Source: Chitinophagaceae bacterium
GTDB lineage: Bacteria > Bacteroidota > Bacteroidia > Chitinophagales > Chitinophagaceae
Length of the DNA stretch: 56,086 nucleotides
Reading direction: 5' to 3'
Assembly: GCA_014879545.1 (NCBI GenBank)
Contig: JACSRV010000100.1
Span: forward strand, 1 to 56,086
Shown: positions 17,516 to 26,801 of the stretch, in pieces
How positions within the stretch are numbered: position 1 is the stretch's first letter
Layout of the letters: each line of letters opens with the position of its first letter
The notes under the pieces: model-generated
Told to the model about the DNA's origin: nothing
The model's input: the letters and a program-made list of their open reading frames with translations, nothing else
Databases searched by the model: none
Program-made: the position numbers and the translations under genes

Positions 17516-19321
17516 TTACTTCACTTGCTGCATCTCCACAAGGCGTTTGTAGATACCACCTGCCTCCAGAAGATTGTAGTGTGTGCCTCGCTCCACTATC
17601 CTGCCCTTCTCCATCACTATGATCTCATCAGCATGCTGCACGGTCGACAGGCGGTGCGCTATCACTACACACGTCCTGTTTTTCATCAACGTATGGATAG
17701 CATCCTGCACAATACGCTCGCTTTCCGTATCCAGCGATGAAGTGGCCTCATCCAGTATCAGGATCGGCGGATTTTTCAAAACCGCACGTGCTATAGTTAT
17801 CCTCTGTCGCTCACCACCACTCAACCTCGCGCCACGGTCACCGGCATAGGTCTGATATCCCTCAGGCTTTTGCTGAATGAATTTGTCGGCATGCGCAATC
17901 TTTGCCGCTTCCTCTACTCGTTCCTGTGTAGCGCCGCCTGTACCCAATGTGATGTTGTTATACAGCGTATCGTTGAACAATATTGGGTCCTGACTCACCA
18001 CGCCTGTCAGCCTGCGCAGATCTTCTATCTTGCACTGCTTCACATTCACACCATCTATCAATATCTCTCCTCCGCTCACATCATGAAAGCGCGGTATAAG
18101 ATCCACTAGTGTCGACTTACCCGCACCCGAAGCACCCACCAGTGCCACAGTCTTTCCCTTGGGTATCGTCAGGTCTATTCCTTCCAACACCTTGCGCTCG
18201 CCATAAGAAAAGCTCACATTCCTGAAGGTTATCTCACGCTCAAACGAATGTATCGGTTTCGCATCCGGTGCATCGGTAATAGCGTTCTCTACCGCCAGCA
18301 GTCCTTCTATCCTGTCCAGCGCCGCCGTACCTTTCTGCACATTAGAGAATGCGGACGACAGGTTCTTAAATGGCGCTATGATCATCCAGAACATGCCGAT
18401 GTAGGTAATGAATGCAGGTCCCGAAAAACCTGTGCCCGAAAACACGATGCGACCGCCAAACCACAATATGATGCTCGCAACAATTATTCCCATTGTCTCA
18501 GACAGTGGCGAGGCAAGTTCGCGACGGGCCGCTATCTGATTCCGGGTACGGAATAGATTATTGTTCAGCTTCATGAACTTCAGCTTCTGATGCGTTTCCG
18601 CACCAAACGCCTTCAGCACGCGCATACCCACCAGCGACTCATCTATCACTTCCATAATGGAACTGAGATGCTGCTGCGCCTCATTCGACGATTTGCGCAG
18701 CGACTTACTGATCCTACCGATTATGAGTCCTGCCACCGGCAGAAATACGAATAGGAACAACGTAAGCTGATAGTTCGTCACCAGCATCATGGTGATATAA
18801 ACGATGATGGTAAGCGGTTCTCTGATGAACACCTCCAGCACACTCATTATAGACAGCTCCACTTCGTTGATGTCATTTGTCATCTTCGAAATAAGGTCTC
18901 CCTTGCGCTCCTCTGTAAAAAAACCTATCGGCAGCGACAGTGTCTTAGTGAACAGGTCATTGCGCAACCTGCGCAGCACGGCGTTGCGCAACGGGTTCAG
19001 GATATACACCGCTATATACAGGAACAAGTTCTTCAGCACAGTAAACACCACCACAGCAACACACACATAGGCAAGAGCGGTCATCTTGTCTTGCTTCATG
19101 ATGATTTCATTGATGTATGCGGTCACCTGCTGCTGCACTCCTGTCGATGCGCCCGGCTTCACATTAGGTACACTGGCATTGAACAGTACCTGCAATACCG
19201 GACCTATCATTATGATAGTGAGCAGACCAAAAAGTATGCCCAGCAAGTTTGCCGCGAAGTACAATAATATCTTCCCCTTATACTCCGAGAGATATTGAAG
19301 AAGCCTTGATATTTTTTTCAT
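17516..19321 (-). CDS. ABC exporter, fused permease/ATPase (MsbA-like)
   Basis: A half-size exporter of 601 residues: six transmembrane helices in residues 15-310, then a nucleotide-binding domain with Walker A LVGASGAGKST, signature LSGGERQRITIARA, Walker B ILILDEATSSLD and H-loop VIAHRLSTV. The family flips lipids or exports hydrophobic molecules; MsbA-like lipid A export is plausible in this Gram-negative setting but not proven. A TAATTTTG box lies 11 nt before the ATG. It is a single gene, convergent with the ORF6N gene. Confidence 0.93.
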   Translation of the reverse strand: MKKISRLLQYLSEYKGKILLYFAANLLGILFGLLTIIMIGPVLQVLFNASVPNVKPGASTGVQQQVTAYINEIIMKQDKMTALAYVCVAVVVFTVLKNLFLYIAVYILNPLRNAVLRRLRNDLFTKTLSLPIGFFTEERKGDLISKMTNDINEVELSIMSVLEVFIREPLTIIVYITMMLVTNYQLTLFLFVFLPVAGLIIGRISKSLRKSSNEAQQHLSSIMEVIDESLVGMRVLKAFGAETHQKLKFMKLNNNLFRTRNQIAARRELASPLSETMGIIVASIILWFGGRIVFSGTGFSGPAFITYIGMFWMIIAPFKNLSSAFSNVQKGTAALDRIEGLLAVENAITDAPDAKPIHSFEREITFRNVSFSYGERKVLEGIDLTIPKGKTVALVGASGAGKSTLVDLIPRFHDVSGGEILIDGVNVKQCKIEDLRRLTGVVSQDPILFNDTLYNNITLGTGGATQERVEEAAKIAHADKFIQQKPEGYQTYAGDRGARLSGGERQRITIARAVLKNPPILILDEATSSLDTESERIVQDAIHTLMKNRTCVVIAHRLSTVQHADEIIVMEKGRIVERGTHYNLLEAGGIYKRLVEMQQVK

Positions 19322-19396
19322 GTATTACGCGGCAAAATTACAGTTAATCAGCATAGCGATATGTTAGAATTATCACGATTCCACATATTTCGACAT

Positions 19397-20506
19397 TCAC
19401 ACGTCAAGGTTCAACGTATAGCTGGTGCTGCGGCCCCCTCCTGTAACCGTTATAGCGCCTATTTCCGCCAGATATTGCAGGTCCCTCGTCGCCGTTGCCT
19501 TCGAAACTTTTGTTATCGACATGTACTTGGTGGCATTCATCCCCCCTTCAAACGGCTCCACACCATCGCCCGTCATCTTTTTCACCACTTTTATCTGCCG
19601 TTCATTCAGCAGTGTACTGTACTTGTCAAAAAACCGGGTCTTCCTTAATACCTGGTCCACAGTCTGCTGCGTCTGCCGCTGAGCCTCCAGCAACACGCCC
19701 GAAAAGTACTTTACCCACTTCGTCACATCATTGCTCAGCGAGGCTTCCTTCAGTGCCGCATAGTATTTCTTCTTGTCCGCCTCTATGGTCCGCGACAGGC
19801 TCAGCAGCAGCGGCCGACCCAGTGTCTGTGCCAGCGCCTTTTCGGCTATAGCCCGGCCTATCCGCCCGTTGCCGTCTTCAAACGGGTGTATCGACTCAAA
19901 ATACAGATGCGCTATCGCTGCCCGCACCGGTCCTTTCTTTATCTCTTTTTTGCCTCCGGGGGCCGTATCGTTGAACCAATGCACAAATGCCGTCATCTCT
20001 TTCGCCACCTGCATCGAGGGCGGAGCCTCAAACTGCACCTTCTCTTTTCCCAGCGAACCCGATACCACCTGCATCGGGTCTTTGTGCGACCGCCATTTGC
20101 CCACCTGGATATTCCTCGAATCTGCCATCAGCAGCTCATGCCAGCTCCACAGTATCTCTTTGGTCAGTGGCTCGGCATACGTGGCCCGCACTTCTACCAT
20201 CAGCTTTCCCACGCCTTGTGCCATCTTACTTTTCACAGGCACCGGCTTTTTGTTCAGCCCCAATCCATTCCTTATCGAAGACATCACATCTACACGGCTG
20301 AAATGTTCCCCCTCTATTTCCGATGTCTTTATCGCCTCAGCAACCATCAGATCCACCACAGTATCCAGTTTCAGATGCTCCGGCAGCGTCTTTATTATAC
20401 CCGACACATGACCGGTCTCCTCCGCAAAAGCGAAGAGAACATCCTCAATTTCATTGCTGTCATAGCTGAAATGTGGCCAGTCCGGTAGCTGCCAGTTATA
20501 CTTCAT
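19397..20506 (-). CDS. Fic-family AMPylase-like protein 1 with C-terminal winged helix
   Basis: A Fic enzyme predicted to transfer AMP (or another nucleotide part) to a protein target. The ATG at 20506 gives MKYNWQLPDWPHF, a DUF4172-type N-terminus (369 residues). The inhibitory helix TSEIEG matches (S/T)xxxE(G/N) near residue 65, and the catalytic loop HPFEDGNGRIGRA lies near residue 210, both intact. The C-terminus (SITKVSKATATRDLQYLAEIGAI, then GGGRSTSYTL) reads as a winged helix, as in the SoFic structure. Two 29-bp palindromes lie directly upstream and the first touches the start codon. It follows the GT2 gene on the same strand. Target and trigger are unknown. Confidence 0.92.
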   Translation of the reverse strand: MKYNWQLPDWPHFSYDSNEIEDVLFAFAEETGHVSGIIKTLPEHLKLDTVVDLMVAEAIKTSEIEGEHFSRVDVMSSIRNGLGLNKKPVPVKSKMAQGVGKLMVEVRATYAEPLTKEILWSWHELLMADSRNIQVGKWRSHKDPMQVVSGSLGKEKVQFEAPPSMQVAKEMTAFVHWFNDTAPGGKKEIKKGPVRAAIAHLYFESIHPFEDGNGRIGRAIAEKALAQTLGRPLLLSLSRTIEADKKKYYAALKEASLSNDVTKWVKYFSGVLLEAQRQTQQTVDQVLRKTRFFDKYSTLLNERQIKVVKKMTGDGVEPFEGGMNATKYMSITKVSKATATRDLQYLAEIGAITVTGGGRSTSYTLNLDV

Positions 20507-20534
20507 GAGCCAAATGTACAACTTATTCGGCTCA
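20506..20534. promoter_or_regulatory. Palindrome 1 at the fic-1 start codon
   Basis: An 11-N7-11 inverted repeat: TGAGCCAAATG and TATTCGGCTCA (two mismatched pairs). Its first base is the complement of the A of the fic-1 ATG, so a bound protein would cover the start codon and any nearby -7 box. It has the same layout as palindrome 2. Confidence 0.75.
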
Positions 20535-20549
20535 CATTCTCCAATTTTA

Positions 20550-20578
20550 TGAGCCGAATAACCACTCTATTCGGCTCA
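20550..20578. promoter_or_regulatory. Palindrome 2 upstream of fic-1
   Basis: A perfect 11-N7-11 inverted repeat: TGAGCCGAATA (20550-20560), ACCACTC, TATTCGGCTCA (20568-20578). Centre-to-centre distance to palindrome 1 is 44 bp. It ends 6 nt before the stop of the upstream GT2 gene. Predicted operator for the Fic winged helix (inference). Confidence 0.8.
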
Positions 20579-20584
20579 CACCAC

Positions 20585-21451
20585 CTAACTCCGGGCCCCC
20601 TTCAGTGCCAGCCACACACGTTTAAAGTAGTCTTTGGCCCGCTTCAGAAAGGGTACATTGTTGTCCATGCCATTGCCACCCATATTCAGGGTATATTTCA
20701 TGAACGTAGAATTGGACATACCCCACTTGAACAGGAAGGTCACCGCCCCATTGTTGCGCTTCACCCTGCTGGTGGTCTTCGACATGAAGTGGTATGCCCT
20801 TGCCTTCGACACCCCCTTGAAGGTGCGCACACCATAATGCCACAACTTCATCATAAAGTCAGGGTCCGAGTACATACCGGGGCTGAACTCCACACTCAGA
20901 CCGCCCACGGCACACCACAGTTGCCGTGGCAACACCATAGGATACCAGTTCGATCCCTGCCAATCGGCAAACGATATCTTGTCAAATTCGCGCAGCAGCC
21001 CCTCCTCATCAAAATTGGCCTGGTCGGAACCAAAGTTGTACGGTGCGATCACGCAGGTGTTCTTGGTCACTTCGCGCTCTATGAGCGTGCCCGATACGCA
21101 CCACTTGATACCTTTCTGCTTTTGCACCTCTTCATACAAGTACTTGTCCCAGCCGGGGCAGAAGTAGTTATCGTCATCCGAAAGCACCAAATGGTCACAG
21201 GTGGCCAGCGATGACGGCAGATTGAATCCGTAGCATACCCCCACATTACCCTCAGAATGGGTGTGCAGGATGTTATTTGCCCTAACCCACTCCAGCGTGC
21301 CATCTGTTCCTTCGTTCACATGCACGATCACCTGATGCGGATAGACCGAGTTCTTCCGGATGCTTCCAAGGGTGATTTTCAGTATTTCCAGATTATTCCA
21401 CGATGGGATCAGGATGCTGAATAGGGGTAAACCGGTAGTTGGTGCGTTCAT
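20585..21451 (-). CDS. Family 2 glycosyltransferase
   Basis: A 288-residue GT-A fold enzyme that transfers a sugar from a nucleotide-sugar. The N-terminus FSILIPSWNNLEILKITLGSI is the GT2 start, with the metal-binding acidic motif LVLSDDDNYF near residue 95. No transmembrane segments are evident. It is divergent from the DegT-type aminotransferase at 21527 with about 75 bp between them, so both may serve one surface-polysaccharide pathway. Donor and acceptor are unknown. Confidence 0.9.
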   Translation of the reverse strand: MNAPTTGLPLFSILIPSWNNLEILKITLGSIRKNSVYPHQVIVHVNEGTDGTLEWVRANNILHTHSEGNVGVCYGFNLPSSLATCDHLVLSDDDNYFCPGWDKYLYEEVQKQKGIKWCVSGTLIEREVTKNTCVIAPYNFGSDQANFDEEGLLREFDKISFADWQGSNWYPMVLPRQLWCAVGGLSVEFSPGMYSDPDFMMKLWHYGVRTFKGVSKARAYHFMSKTTSRVKRNNGAVTFLFKWGMSNSTFMKYTLNMGGNGMDNNVPFLKRAKDYFKRVWLALKGARS

Positions 21452-21526
21452 TTAACAAATGGTTTCTCTTAACAGATGGCAAAAGTCATAAATTTGCCGT
21501 TACTAAAAAACGATATTAGTTTTTTC

Positions 21527-22678
21527 ATGAACAAAATTAACCCGGCCAATGATCTGCCACTTATGGCCACCGGCGACGGTATTGTGCTCTTTCATCCGCA
21601 CATGCCCAAAAATGCCAAACAATATGTTTGCGACGTACTCGACACCCGCTGGATCGGTCAGGGTCCCCGCGTGGAACAGTTCGAGAACGAATTTGCGCAA
21701 CAGTTTGGCGGTGGTTGTGCGCCGCTGGCCGTAGGTTCCGGTACCGATGCCCTGCACCTTGCCTACCTTCTGGCCGATGTGAAGGAAGGTGACGAGGTCA
21801 TAGCGCCTGTCTTCACCTGCACCGCCACCAACATTCCCTTCCTCTACATGGGCGCAAAGATCCGCTTTGCTGATGTGGAGAAAGACACCTTCAATATTGA
21901 TACCGACCACGTAAGGTCACTCATCACACCCAAAACAAAGGCTATAGTTTGTGTGCACTATGGTGGCCTGCCCTGCAATATGGACGAGCTGCACCAGATG
22001 GGTCGCGAACACGGTATTCAGATCATTGAAGATGCCGCGCATGCGCTGGGTGCCACCTACAAAGGCAAAAAAGTAGGCGAGATGTCCGACTTCACCATGT
22101 TCTCTTTCCAGGCCATCAAGCATATCACTACGGCCGATGGGGGCATGCTCCTCATCAAAGACCGCGAGCTGCTTGAGAAGGCAAAACGCCTCCGTTGGTT
22201 CGGCATTGATCGCTCTGCCAAACAAATGGGTATCTGGGAGAACGACATTCGCGAAATAGGCTATAAATACCAGATGAACGATGTGGCCGCCGCCATGGGT
22301 ATTGCCGCGCTCGAAGAGTTTGAAGAGACCCTCGCGCTGCGCAAACGCCTGCTGCAACGTTACTTCGACAACCTGAAAGGTTTTGATGGCGTGCACTGTG
22401 TAGGTGCCGGCTATACCGACCGCGAACACGCCGCATGGATGATGACGGTGCTCGTTGAAGACCGCGCCCGCTTCCAGACCTATCTGCGCAGCCACCGCAT
22501 AGAAAGCGGACAGGTGCATTACCGCAACGACCGGTATTCCATATTCGGTGGTCGTCAGGAAGGTGCGTTCCCCAATATGGATAAGATAGAGAACAACTAC
22601 CTGGTCTTGCCACTACATACTAAAATGAATGAGGCCGATGTTGACTACATCTGCGAAAAGATAAAGATGGGCTGGTAA
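21527..22678 (+). CDS. DegT/DnrJ/EryC1/StrS-family PLP aminotransferase
   Basis: Makes amino sugars from keto-sugar nucleotides, typically for surface glycans. PLP contacts are visible: GSGTDALHLAYLL (phosphate-binding loop), EDAAHALGATYKGK, and the Schiff-base lysine in FSFQAIKHITTADGGM. The track starts at 21476, but a TAAATTTG promoter box lies at 21489-21496, downstream of that ATG. The ATG at 21527 (MNKINPANDLPLM) is therefore the better start: 383 residues, normal for the family. The neighbouring divergent GT2 supports a glycan role. Confidence 0.92.
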   Translation: MNKINPANDLPLMATGDGIVLFHPHMPKNAKQYVCDVLDTRWIGQGPRVEQFENEFAQQFGGGCAPLAVGSGTDALHLAYLLADVKEGDEVIAPVFTCTATNIPFLYMGAKIRFADVEKDTFNIDTDHVRSLITPKTKAIVCVHYGGLPCNMDELHQMGREHGIQIIEDAAHALGATYKGKKVGEMSDFTMFSFQAIKHITTADGGMLLIKDRELLEKAKRLRWFGIDRSAKQMGIWENDIREIGYKYQMNDVAAAMGIAALEEFEETLALRKRLLQRYFDNLKGFDGVHCVGAGYTDREHAAWMMTVLVEDRARFQTYLRSHRIESGQVHYRNDRYSIFGGRQEGAFPNMDKIENNYLVLPLHTKMNEADVDYICEKIKMGW

Positions 22679-22696
22679 CAGCCCTTTTTTATTGGG

Positions 22697-24406
22697 CTAC
22701 GCGCACGGCTTCACGTCCACCACCCGCACTTGTAGTCGGGTAGTGCCGTTATATTCGTTCTCTTCTATGTTGTACAACATATCGAACGGACCACCACGCA
22801 CGATGTCTATTTTTTCGCCCAAACCAAAACCAATGCCATCCACAATAGAGCCGTTGCGCTGATGCGCCACCAGCCTCAGGTGTTGGTCCTTTACCACCGA
22901 CGATGAACCCTGATAGTCATACATGCGACGGGTAAGGAACACAGGTTTCATATTGGCCGGACCAAACGGCTCAAACTGCTTCACAATGTTGTAGAATGAC
23001 GGCTTCACCAGCGACAGCGGTATCTCTGCGTCAATCTCTATTTCGGGCACTTGCTGGTCAGCAGTGATGCGCTCGGCCACTATCTCTTCAAACTTGTCTA
23101 TGAACTCGCCTACACGCTTTTCGTCAAGGGTCATACCTGCGGCAAAGCAGTGTCCGCCGTAGTTCTCCAATATGTCGCGGCACTCGTGTATGGCTTCATA
23201 AATATTGAAACCCGATACCGACCTCGCCGATCCCGTAGCCTTGCCGTTGGCCGATGTAAGCACTATCGTGGGCCGGTAATAATGATCTATAAGGCGAGAG
23301 GCCACAATACCCACCACTCCCTTGTGCCAGTGCGATCTGAACAACACGGTCGACTTCTTCAGTCGTTCGTCTTTGTGGTCATTCAGTATGGCCAGCGCCT
23401 CTTCTGTTATATTCTTGTCTATCTCTTTGCGGTCATCGTTGTCCGAGTGTAGTGCGGCTGCCAGTGCAGGTATCTTCTCGGGGTCGCACTCTATAAAGAA
23501 CTCCACTGCCTTCTTGGCATCGTCCATACGGCCGGCTGCATTCACGCGCGGACCTATCACAAACACCAGGTCTGAAATAGACAATGCCTTCTGCACACCA
23601 CCCAGGTCCTTCAGCGTGGCAATGGCCAGGCAAGGCGATTCGTTGATCTGCTTCACACCATAGTGCGCCAGTATCCTGTTCTCACCGTCTATCGGCACTA
23701 TGTCGGCGGCAATACTCGTGGCCACAAGATCCAGGTATTGATATACCTTTTCCATCGGCAGTTTCCACTTTATTGCCAGTCCGCTTATCAGCTTAAAACC
23801 TATGCCACATCCGCTCAGCTCCTTATAAGGATACGGACAGTCGCTTTGTTTGGGGTTCAGTATCGCATAGGCCGGCGGCAGGGTGGCATCGGGTAAGTGG
23901 TGATCGCACACGATCACTTCTATACCCAGCGACTGCGCATAGGCTATCATCTCCACCGACTTGATCCCGCAGTCCAGCGTTATCATCAGTGTGTAACCGT
24001 TGCGGTGCGCATGGTCTATGCCGGCTTTAGAGATACCATATCCTTCGCGGTACCTGTGCGGTATGTAATAAGAAAGTTCGCCCTTGTAGTTATTCTTAAG
24101 GAAGCTGTACACCAGCGATACAGCGGTAGTGCCATCCACATCGTAGTCGCCATAAACAAGTATACGCTCATGCCACTCTATAGCCTCGCTGATGCGGTCC
24201 ACCGCCTTCTTCATCCCCTTCATCAGAAACGGATCGTGCAGGTGCGATAACTCGGGGCGAAAGAACAGTCTTGCGCTTTCGTAGTCCTTTATACCACGCA
24301 CAGCAAGCAACCTGCAGAGTGCGGGCTGCACCTGCAGGGCATTATACAGTTCGTTCACCACTGCCTCATCGGCCGGCTTTATCGTCCATCTCTTATCGGG
24401 CTTCAT
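22697..24406 (-). CDS. recJ: Single-stranded-DNA-specific exonuclease RecJ
   Basis: A 5'-3' ssDNA exonuclease of recombination and mismatch repair. The DHH phosphoesterase motifs are intact: DYDVDGTTAVS, LDCGIKS, CDHHLPD, and the DHHA1 motif GGHCFAAGMTL. The ATG at 24406 (MKPDKRWTI) is preferred over the TTG at 24412; it overlaps the 3' end of kmo by 14 nt, implying translational coupling. 569 residues, full length. The C-terminal OB-like domain ends with LQVRVVDVKPCA. Confidence 0.96.
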   Translation of the reverse strand: MKPDKRWTIKPADEAVVNELYNALQVQPALCRLLAVRGIKDYESARLFFRPELSHLHDPFLMKGMKKAVDRISEAIEWHERILVYGDYDVDGTTAVSLVYSFLKNNYKGELSYYIPHRYREGYGISKAGIDHAHRNGYTLMITLDCGIKSVEMIAYAQSLGIEVIVCDHHLPDATLPPAYAILNPKQSDCPYPYKELSGCGIGFKLISGLAIKWKLPMEKVYQYLDLVATSIAADIVPIDGENRILAHYGVKQINESPCLAIATLKDLGGVQKALSISDLVFVIGPRVNAAGRMDDAKKAVEFFIECDPEKIPALAAALHSDNDDRKEIDKNITEEALAILNDHKDERLKKSTVLFRSHWHKGVVGIVASRLIDHYYRPTIVLTSANGKATGSARSVSGFNIYEAIHECRDILENYGGHCFAAGMTLDEKRVGEFIDKFEEIVAERITADQQVPEIEIDAEIPLSLVKPSFYNIVKQFEPFGPANMKPVFLTRRMYDYQGSSSVVKDQHLRLVAHQRNGSIVDGIGFGLGEKIDIVRGGPFDMLYNIEENEYNGTTRLQVRVVDVKPCA

Positions 24407-25772
24407 TCCCAAAATCCAGTTGTTGCACCTCTGCGTGATATGCTGTTATCCATTGTCCCAGCGACTCGCAGAAACTGCTGTTCTCTATATTCACAAAATA
24501 ATCACCCTGCTTCATTATCTGTTCCAGCAGCTTGTCTTGTGCCTGAATGCACTGTATAGCGGTATTATACGGTATGTGGCTGAACGACACCATCTCATAC
24601 ACCGATATGAATCGGTCGGGATAACGGTTGCCCAGCTCTTTTTCTATCTTCTTGCGCTCCAGGAATTTCGGATCGGCCACCTTGTCGCGCATCTCTGTAA
24701 AATTGTTCAGTGCGAGGTTGGCAACAGCGTCTCCGTTGGGTTTCCGCTTGCGTTCATATTCTTTCAATATTGTGGCCCAGTCGTCGCCATATGTTTCCAT
24801 AAGAGAGGCCAGCACCGTGCAGTCCTCAAAACCCGCGTTCATACCCTGGCCGTAGAAAGGCACTATGGCATGTGCCGCATCGCCTATCAGCGCGCTCTTG
24901 TCTTTATAGTGCCACGGGAAGATGTGCGTGGTGATGAGCGATGATGTAGGATTGGTGAAGAAGTCTTCTATCAGTCCCGGCATCAGCGCTTTCGCGTCGG
25001 CAAACTGTGTGTCGAACAGTTGATGCACATCCGCTTCGGTCTTTAGCTTTTCAAAAGACACTTCTCCTTCAAACGGCATGAACATCGTACACGTAAATGT
25101 GCCGTCTGTGTTAGGCAGCGCTATCATCATGTACTTGCCGCGCGGCCAAATGTGCAGCGCCTCTTTCTCCATCATCCACTCGCCGTTGTTGCCCGGCAAT
25201 ATGGCCAGTTCTTTGTAGCCATACTCCAGGTAGTGCTGCGAACTGTTCACACGGTCCATGTGGCTATAGCTGTTGCGCAGCGCCGAGAACGCGCCGTCTG
25301 CACCAAACAGCAGATCGGCATGTACTGTCTTTTCTTCTCCGTTGTGGTTGAAGCGCAGCGTATTGGTTGCTACATCCACATGCGCACACCTGTGCTCAAA
25401 ATGGATCTTCGCACCATGTTCCTCCGCCAGCGTCATCAGCTTGCGGTTCAGTTCGCCGCGGCTCACCGAGTAGATGGCCTCATTGTTTCGGCTATATGGC
25501 TGAAACGCGGTCTGCCCGTCGGGCTGATGCAGGTAGCGACCATACATCGGTATGGCCAGTGGCTCCATTTCCTGCCTCAGTCCGGCAAGGTCCAGTGCTT
25601 TCCATCCGCGGGCACTCATGGCCAGATTGATGGAGCGACCTGCCGAGATCGACGCCTTGCGCATATCGGTGCGGCGTTCATACACCGACACCTCATAGCC
25701 TTTCTTCCTCAGTATTATTGCAAGCAGCGACCCCACGAGTCCTGCACCAAGTATTGTTACGTTGCGTGACAT
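24393..25772 (-). CDS. kmo: Kynurenine 3-monooxygenase
   Basis: An FAD- and NADPH-dependent hydroxylase converting kynurenine to 3-hydroxykynurenine in tryptophan degradation and the tryptophan route to NAD. The N-terminal Rossmann motif is ILGAGLVGSLLAIILRKKG, with the adjacent SVYERR. The flavin ribityl site LIGDAAHAIVPFYGQGMNAGFEDC is intact. KMO-typical phrases include RSINLAMSARGW and HIWPRGKYMMIALPN. 459 residues, family length; the C-terminus carries the hydrophobic region seen in KMO. A TACTTTTA box lies 12 nt before the ATG. It is coupled to recJ by overlap. Confidence 0.94.
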   Translation of the reverse strand: MSRNVTILGAGLVGSLLAIILRKKGYEVSVYERRTDMRKASISAGRSINLAMSARGWKALDLAGLRQEMEPLAIPMYGRYLHQPDGQTAFQPYSRNNEAIYSVSRGELNRKLMTLAEEHGAKIHFEHRCAHVDVATNTLRFNHNGEEKTVHADLLFGADGAFSALRNSYSHMDRVNSSQHYLEYGYKELAILPGNNGEWMMEKEALHIWPRGKYMMIALPNTDGTFTCTMFMPFEGEVSFEKLKTEADVHQLFDTQFADAKALMPGLIEDFFTNPTSSLITTHIFPWHYKDKSALIGDAAHAIVPFYGQGMNAGFEDCTVLASLMETYGDDWATILKEYERKRKPNGDAVANLALNNFTEMRDKVADPKFLERKKIEKELGNRYPDRFISVYEMVSFSHIPYNTAIQCIQAQDKLLEQIMKQGDYFVNIENSSFCESLGQWITAYHAEVQQLDFGNEAR

Positions 25773-25871
25773 ATTATCAGTTGGTAAAAGTATAAAAAAT
25801 CAAGGCACGGCACGCATGACATCTGTCACCACACACATATATACTGCGTCTATACAGTTGATGTGTCTGTT

Positions 25872-26777
25872 TTACGGCACATAACTATACGTTGCATAGA
25901 TCATGGGGTTCAGAAAGTAGCCGCCCTTGCGGGGTGCGGCAGCATCGTCAAACCATTCCCACTCTTTGGAAAAGGGCTTGCGGCTATACGTGCGCGATGG
26001 TTTGCCATAGCCTGTTGTAAGGCCCGGCACCTGGCCGTTATAGGCCGTCACCTCAGGGTGCTTCTCCGATCCCAGCACCTGCTGTGTATTGCCATGACCC
26101 GATATCCACTCCATAGATATGAACAGACCTTCGTTCACCGGTATGCGCAGTGCCGACAGGTCCACACGCACCCACGAATCCGGCCTGGTGGCGGCAACAA
26201 TTATGTTGCTGTCGGTCAGCTCACGGCCCGGCAGCGAGTCCCACTCATACACATGCACCCTGAAGCGGGTGCGCCAGTCGCCATCGCCGGTTATGTATAC
26301 AAACACCTCTTTCAGCACACCATCGTGCGCGGTATCGGCTTTCAGTTTTATGGCCGTCTCGGCGCCATAGTTGCGGTAGCACTCGCCATCGTGGTGCAGT
26401 TGCCTGCGGCTGTTGCCCAGCGTGGCGGTGCGTGCTTTTCCCTTGCGGCCCGTTATCGCTACTTCGCGCAGTGCGGTTGCCTGGCTGTTCAGCGTCACCA
26501 TTATCGAATCTGCCGGCAGACCGGCAACCGGCAGCTCTTTCTTTTCATAGCCCATGCAGAAGAACACCAGCGTCTGCACCTCTGCCGCATCGGCGGTGAA
26601 TGCAAAGGCGCCGTTCTCATCGGTATATACGCCCTGCGCCTTGTCCTTTACCTGCACTATGGCAAAGGGTATGCCCCGGTGCTGCCGGTCGGTGATGCGG
26701 CCCACAAACACCCTGGGCTGCGCAGCGGCAGTAAGGGCAAGCACCCACAGACTGATAATGAGGATCGTACGCATCAT
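25872..26777 (-). CDS. Exported CarboxypepD_reg-like domain protein
   Basis: A 301-residue envelope protein. The signal peptide MMRTILIISLWVLALTAAAQ is followed by a carboxypeptidase regulatory-like/Dpb-type beta sandwich (VFVGRITDRQHRGIPFAIVQVKDKAQGVYTDENGAFAF), the same plug-linked module found at the start of SusC-type proteins. No TonB box or barrel follows; instead there is a second beta-rich domain with YVYITGDGD and RFRVHVYEWDSLPG segments, which may bind ligand. The TPR gene lies 24 nt upstream on the same strand. Function unknown. Confidence 0.85.
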   Translation of the reverse strand: MMRTILIISLWVLALTAAAQPRVFVGRITDRQHRGIPFAIVQVKDKAQGVYTDENGAFAFTADAAEVQTLVFFCMGYEKKELPVAGLPADSIMVTLNSQATALREVAITGRKGKARTATLGNSRRQLHHDGECYRNYGAETAIKLKADTAHDGVLKEVFVYITGDGDWRTRFRVHVYEWDSLPGRELTDSNIIVAATRPDSWVRVDLSALRIPVNEGLFISMEWISGHGNTQQVLGSEKHPEVTAYNGQVPGLTTGYGKPSRTYSRKPFSKEWEWFDDAAAPRKGGYFLNPMIYATYSYVP

Positions 26778-26801
26778 AAATTATTTGGGTTCACGGCCGC
26801 A

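Noticed and set aside
22679-22696. AGCCC/GGGCT hairpin between the aminotransferase and recJ
   Set aside because: Only 5 bp of stem with the T-run inside the loop; too weak to call a terminator.
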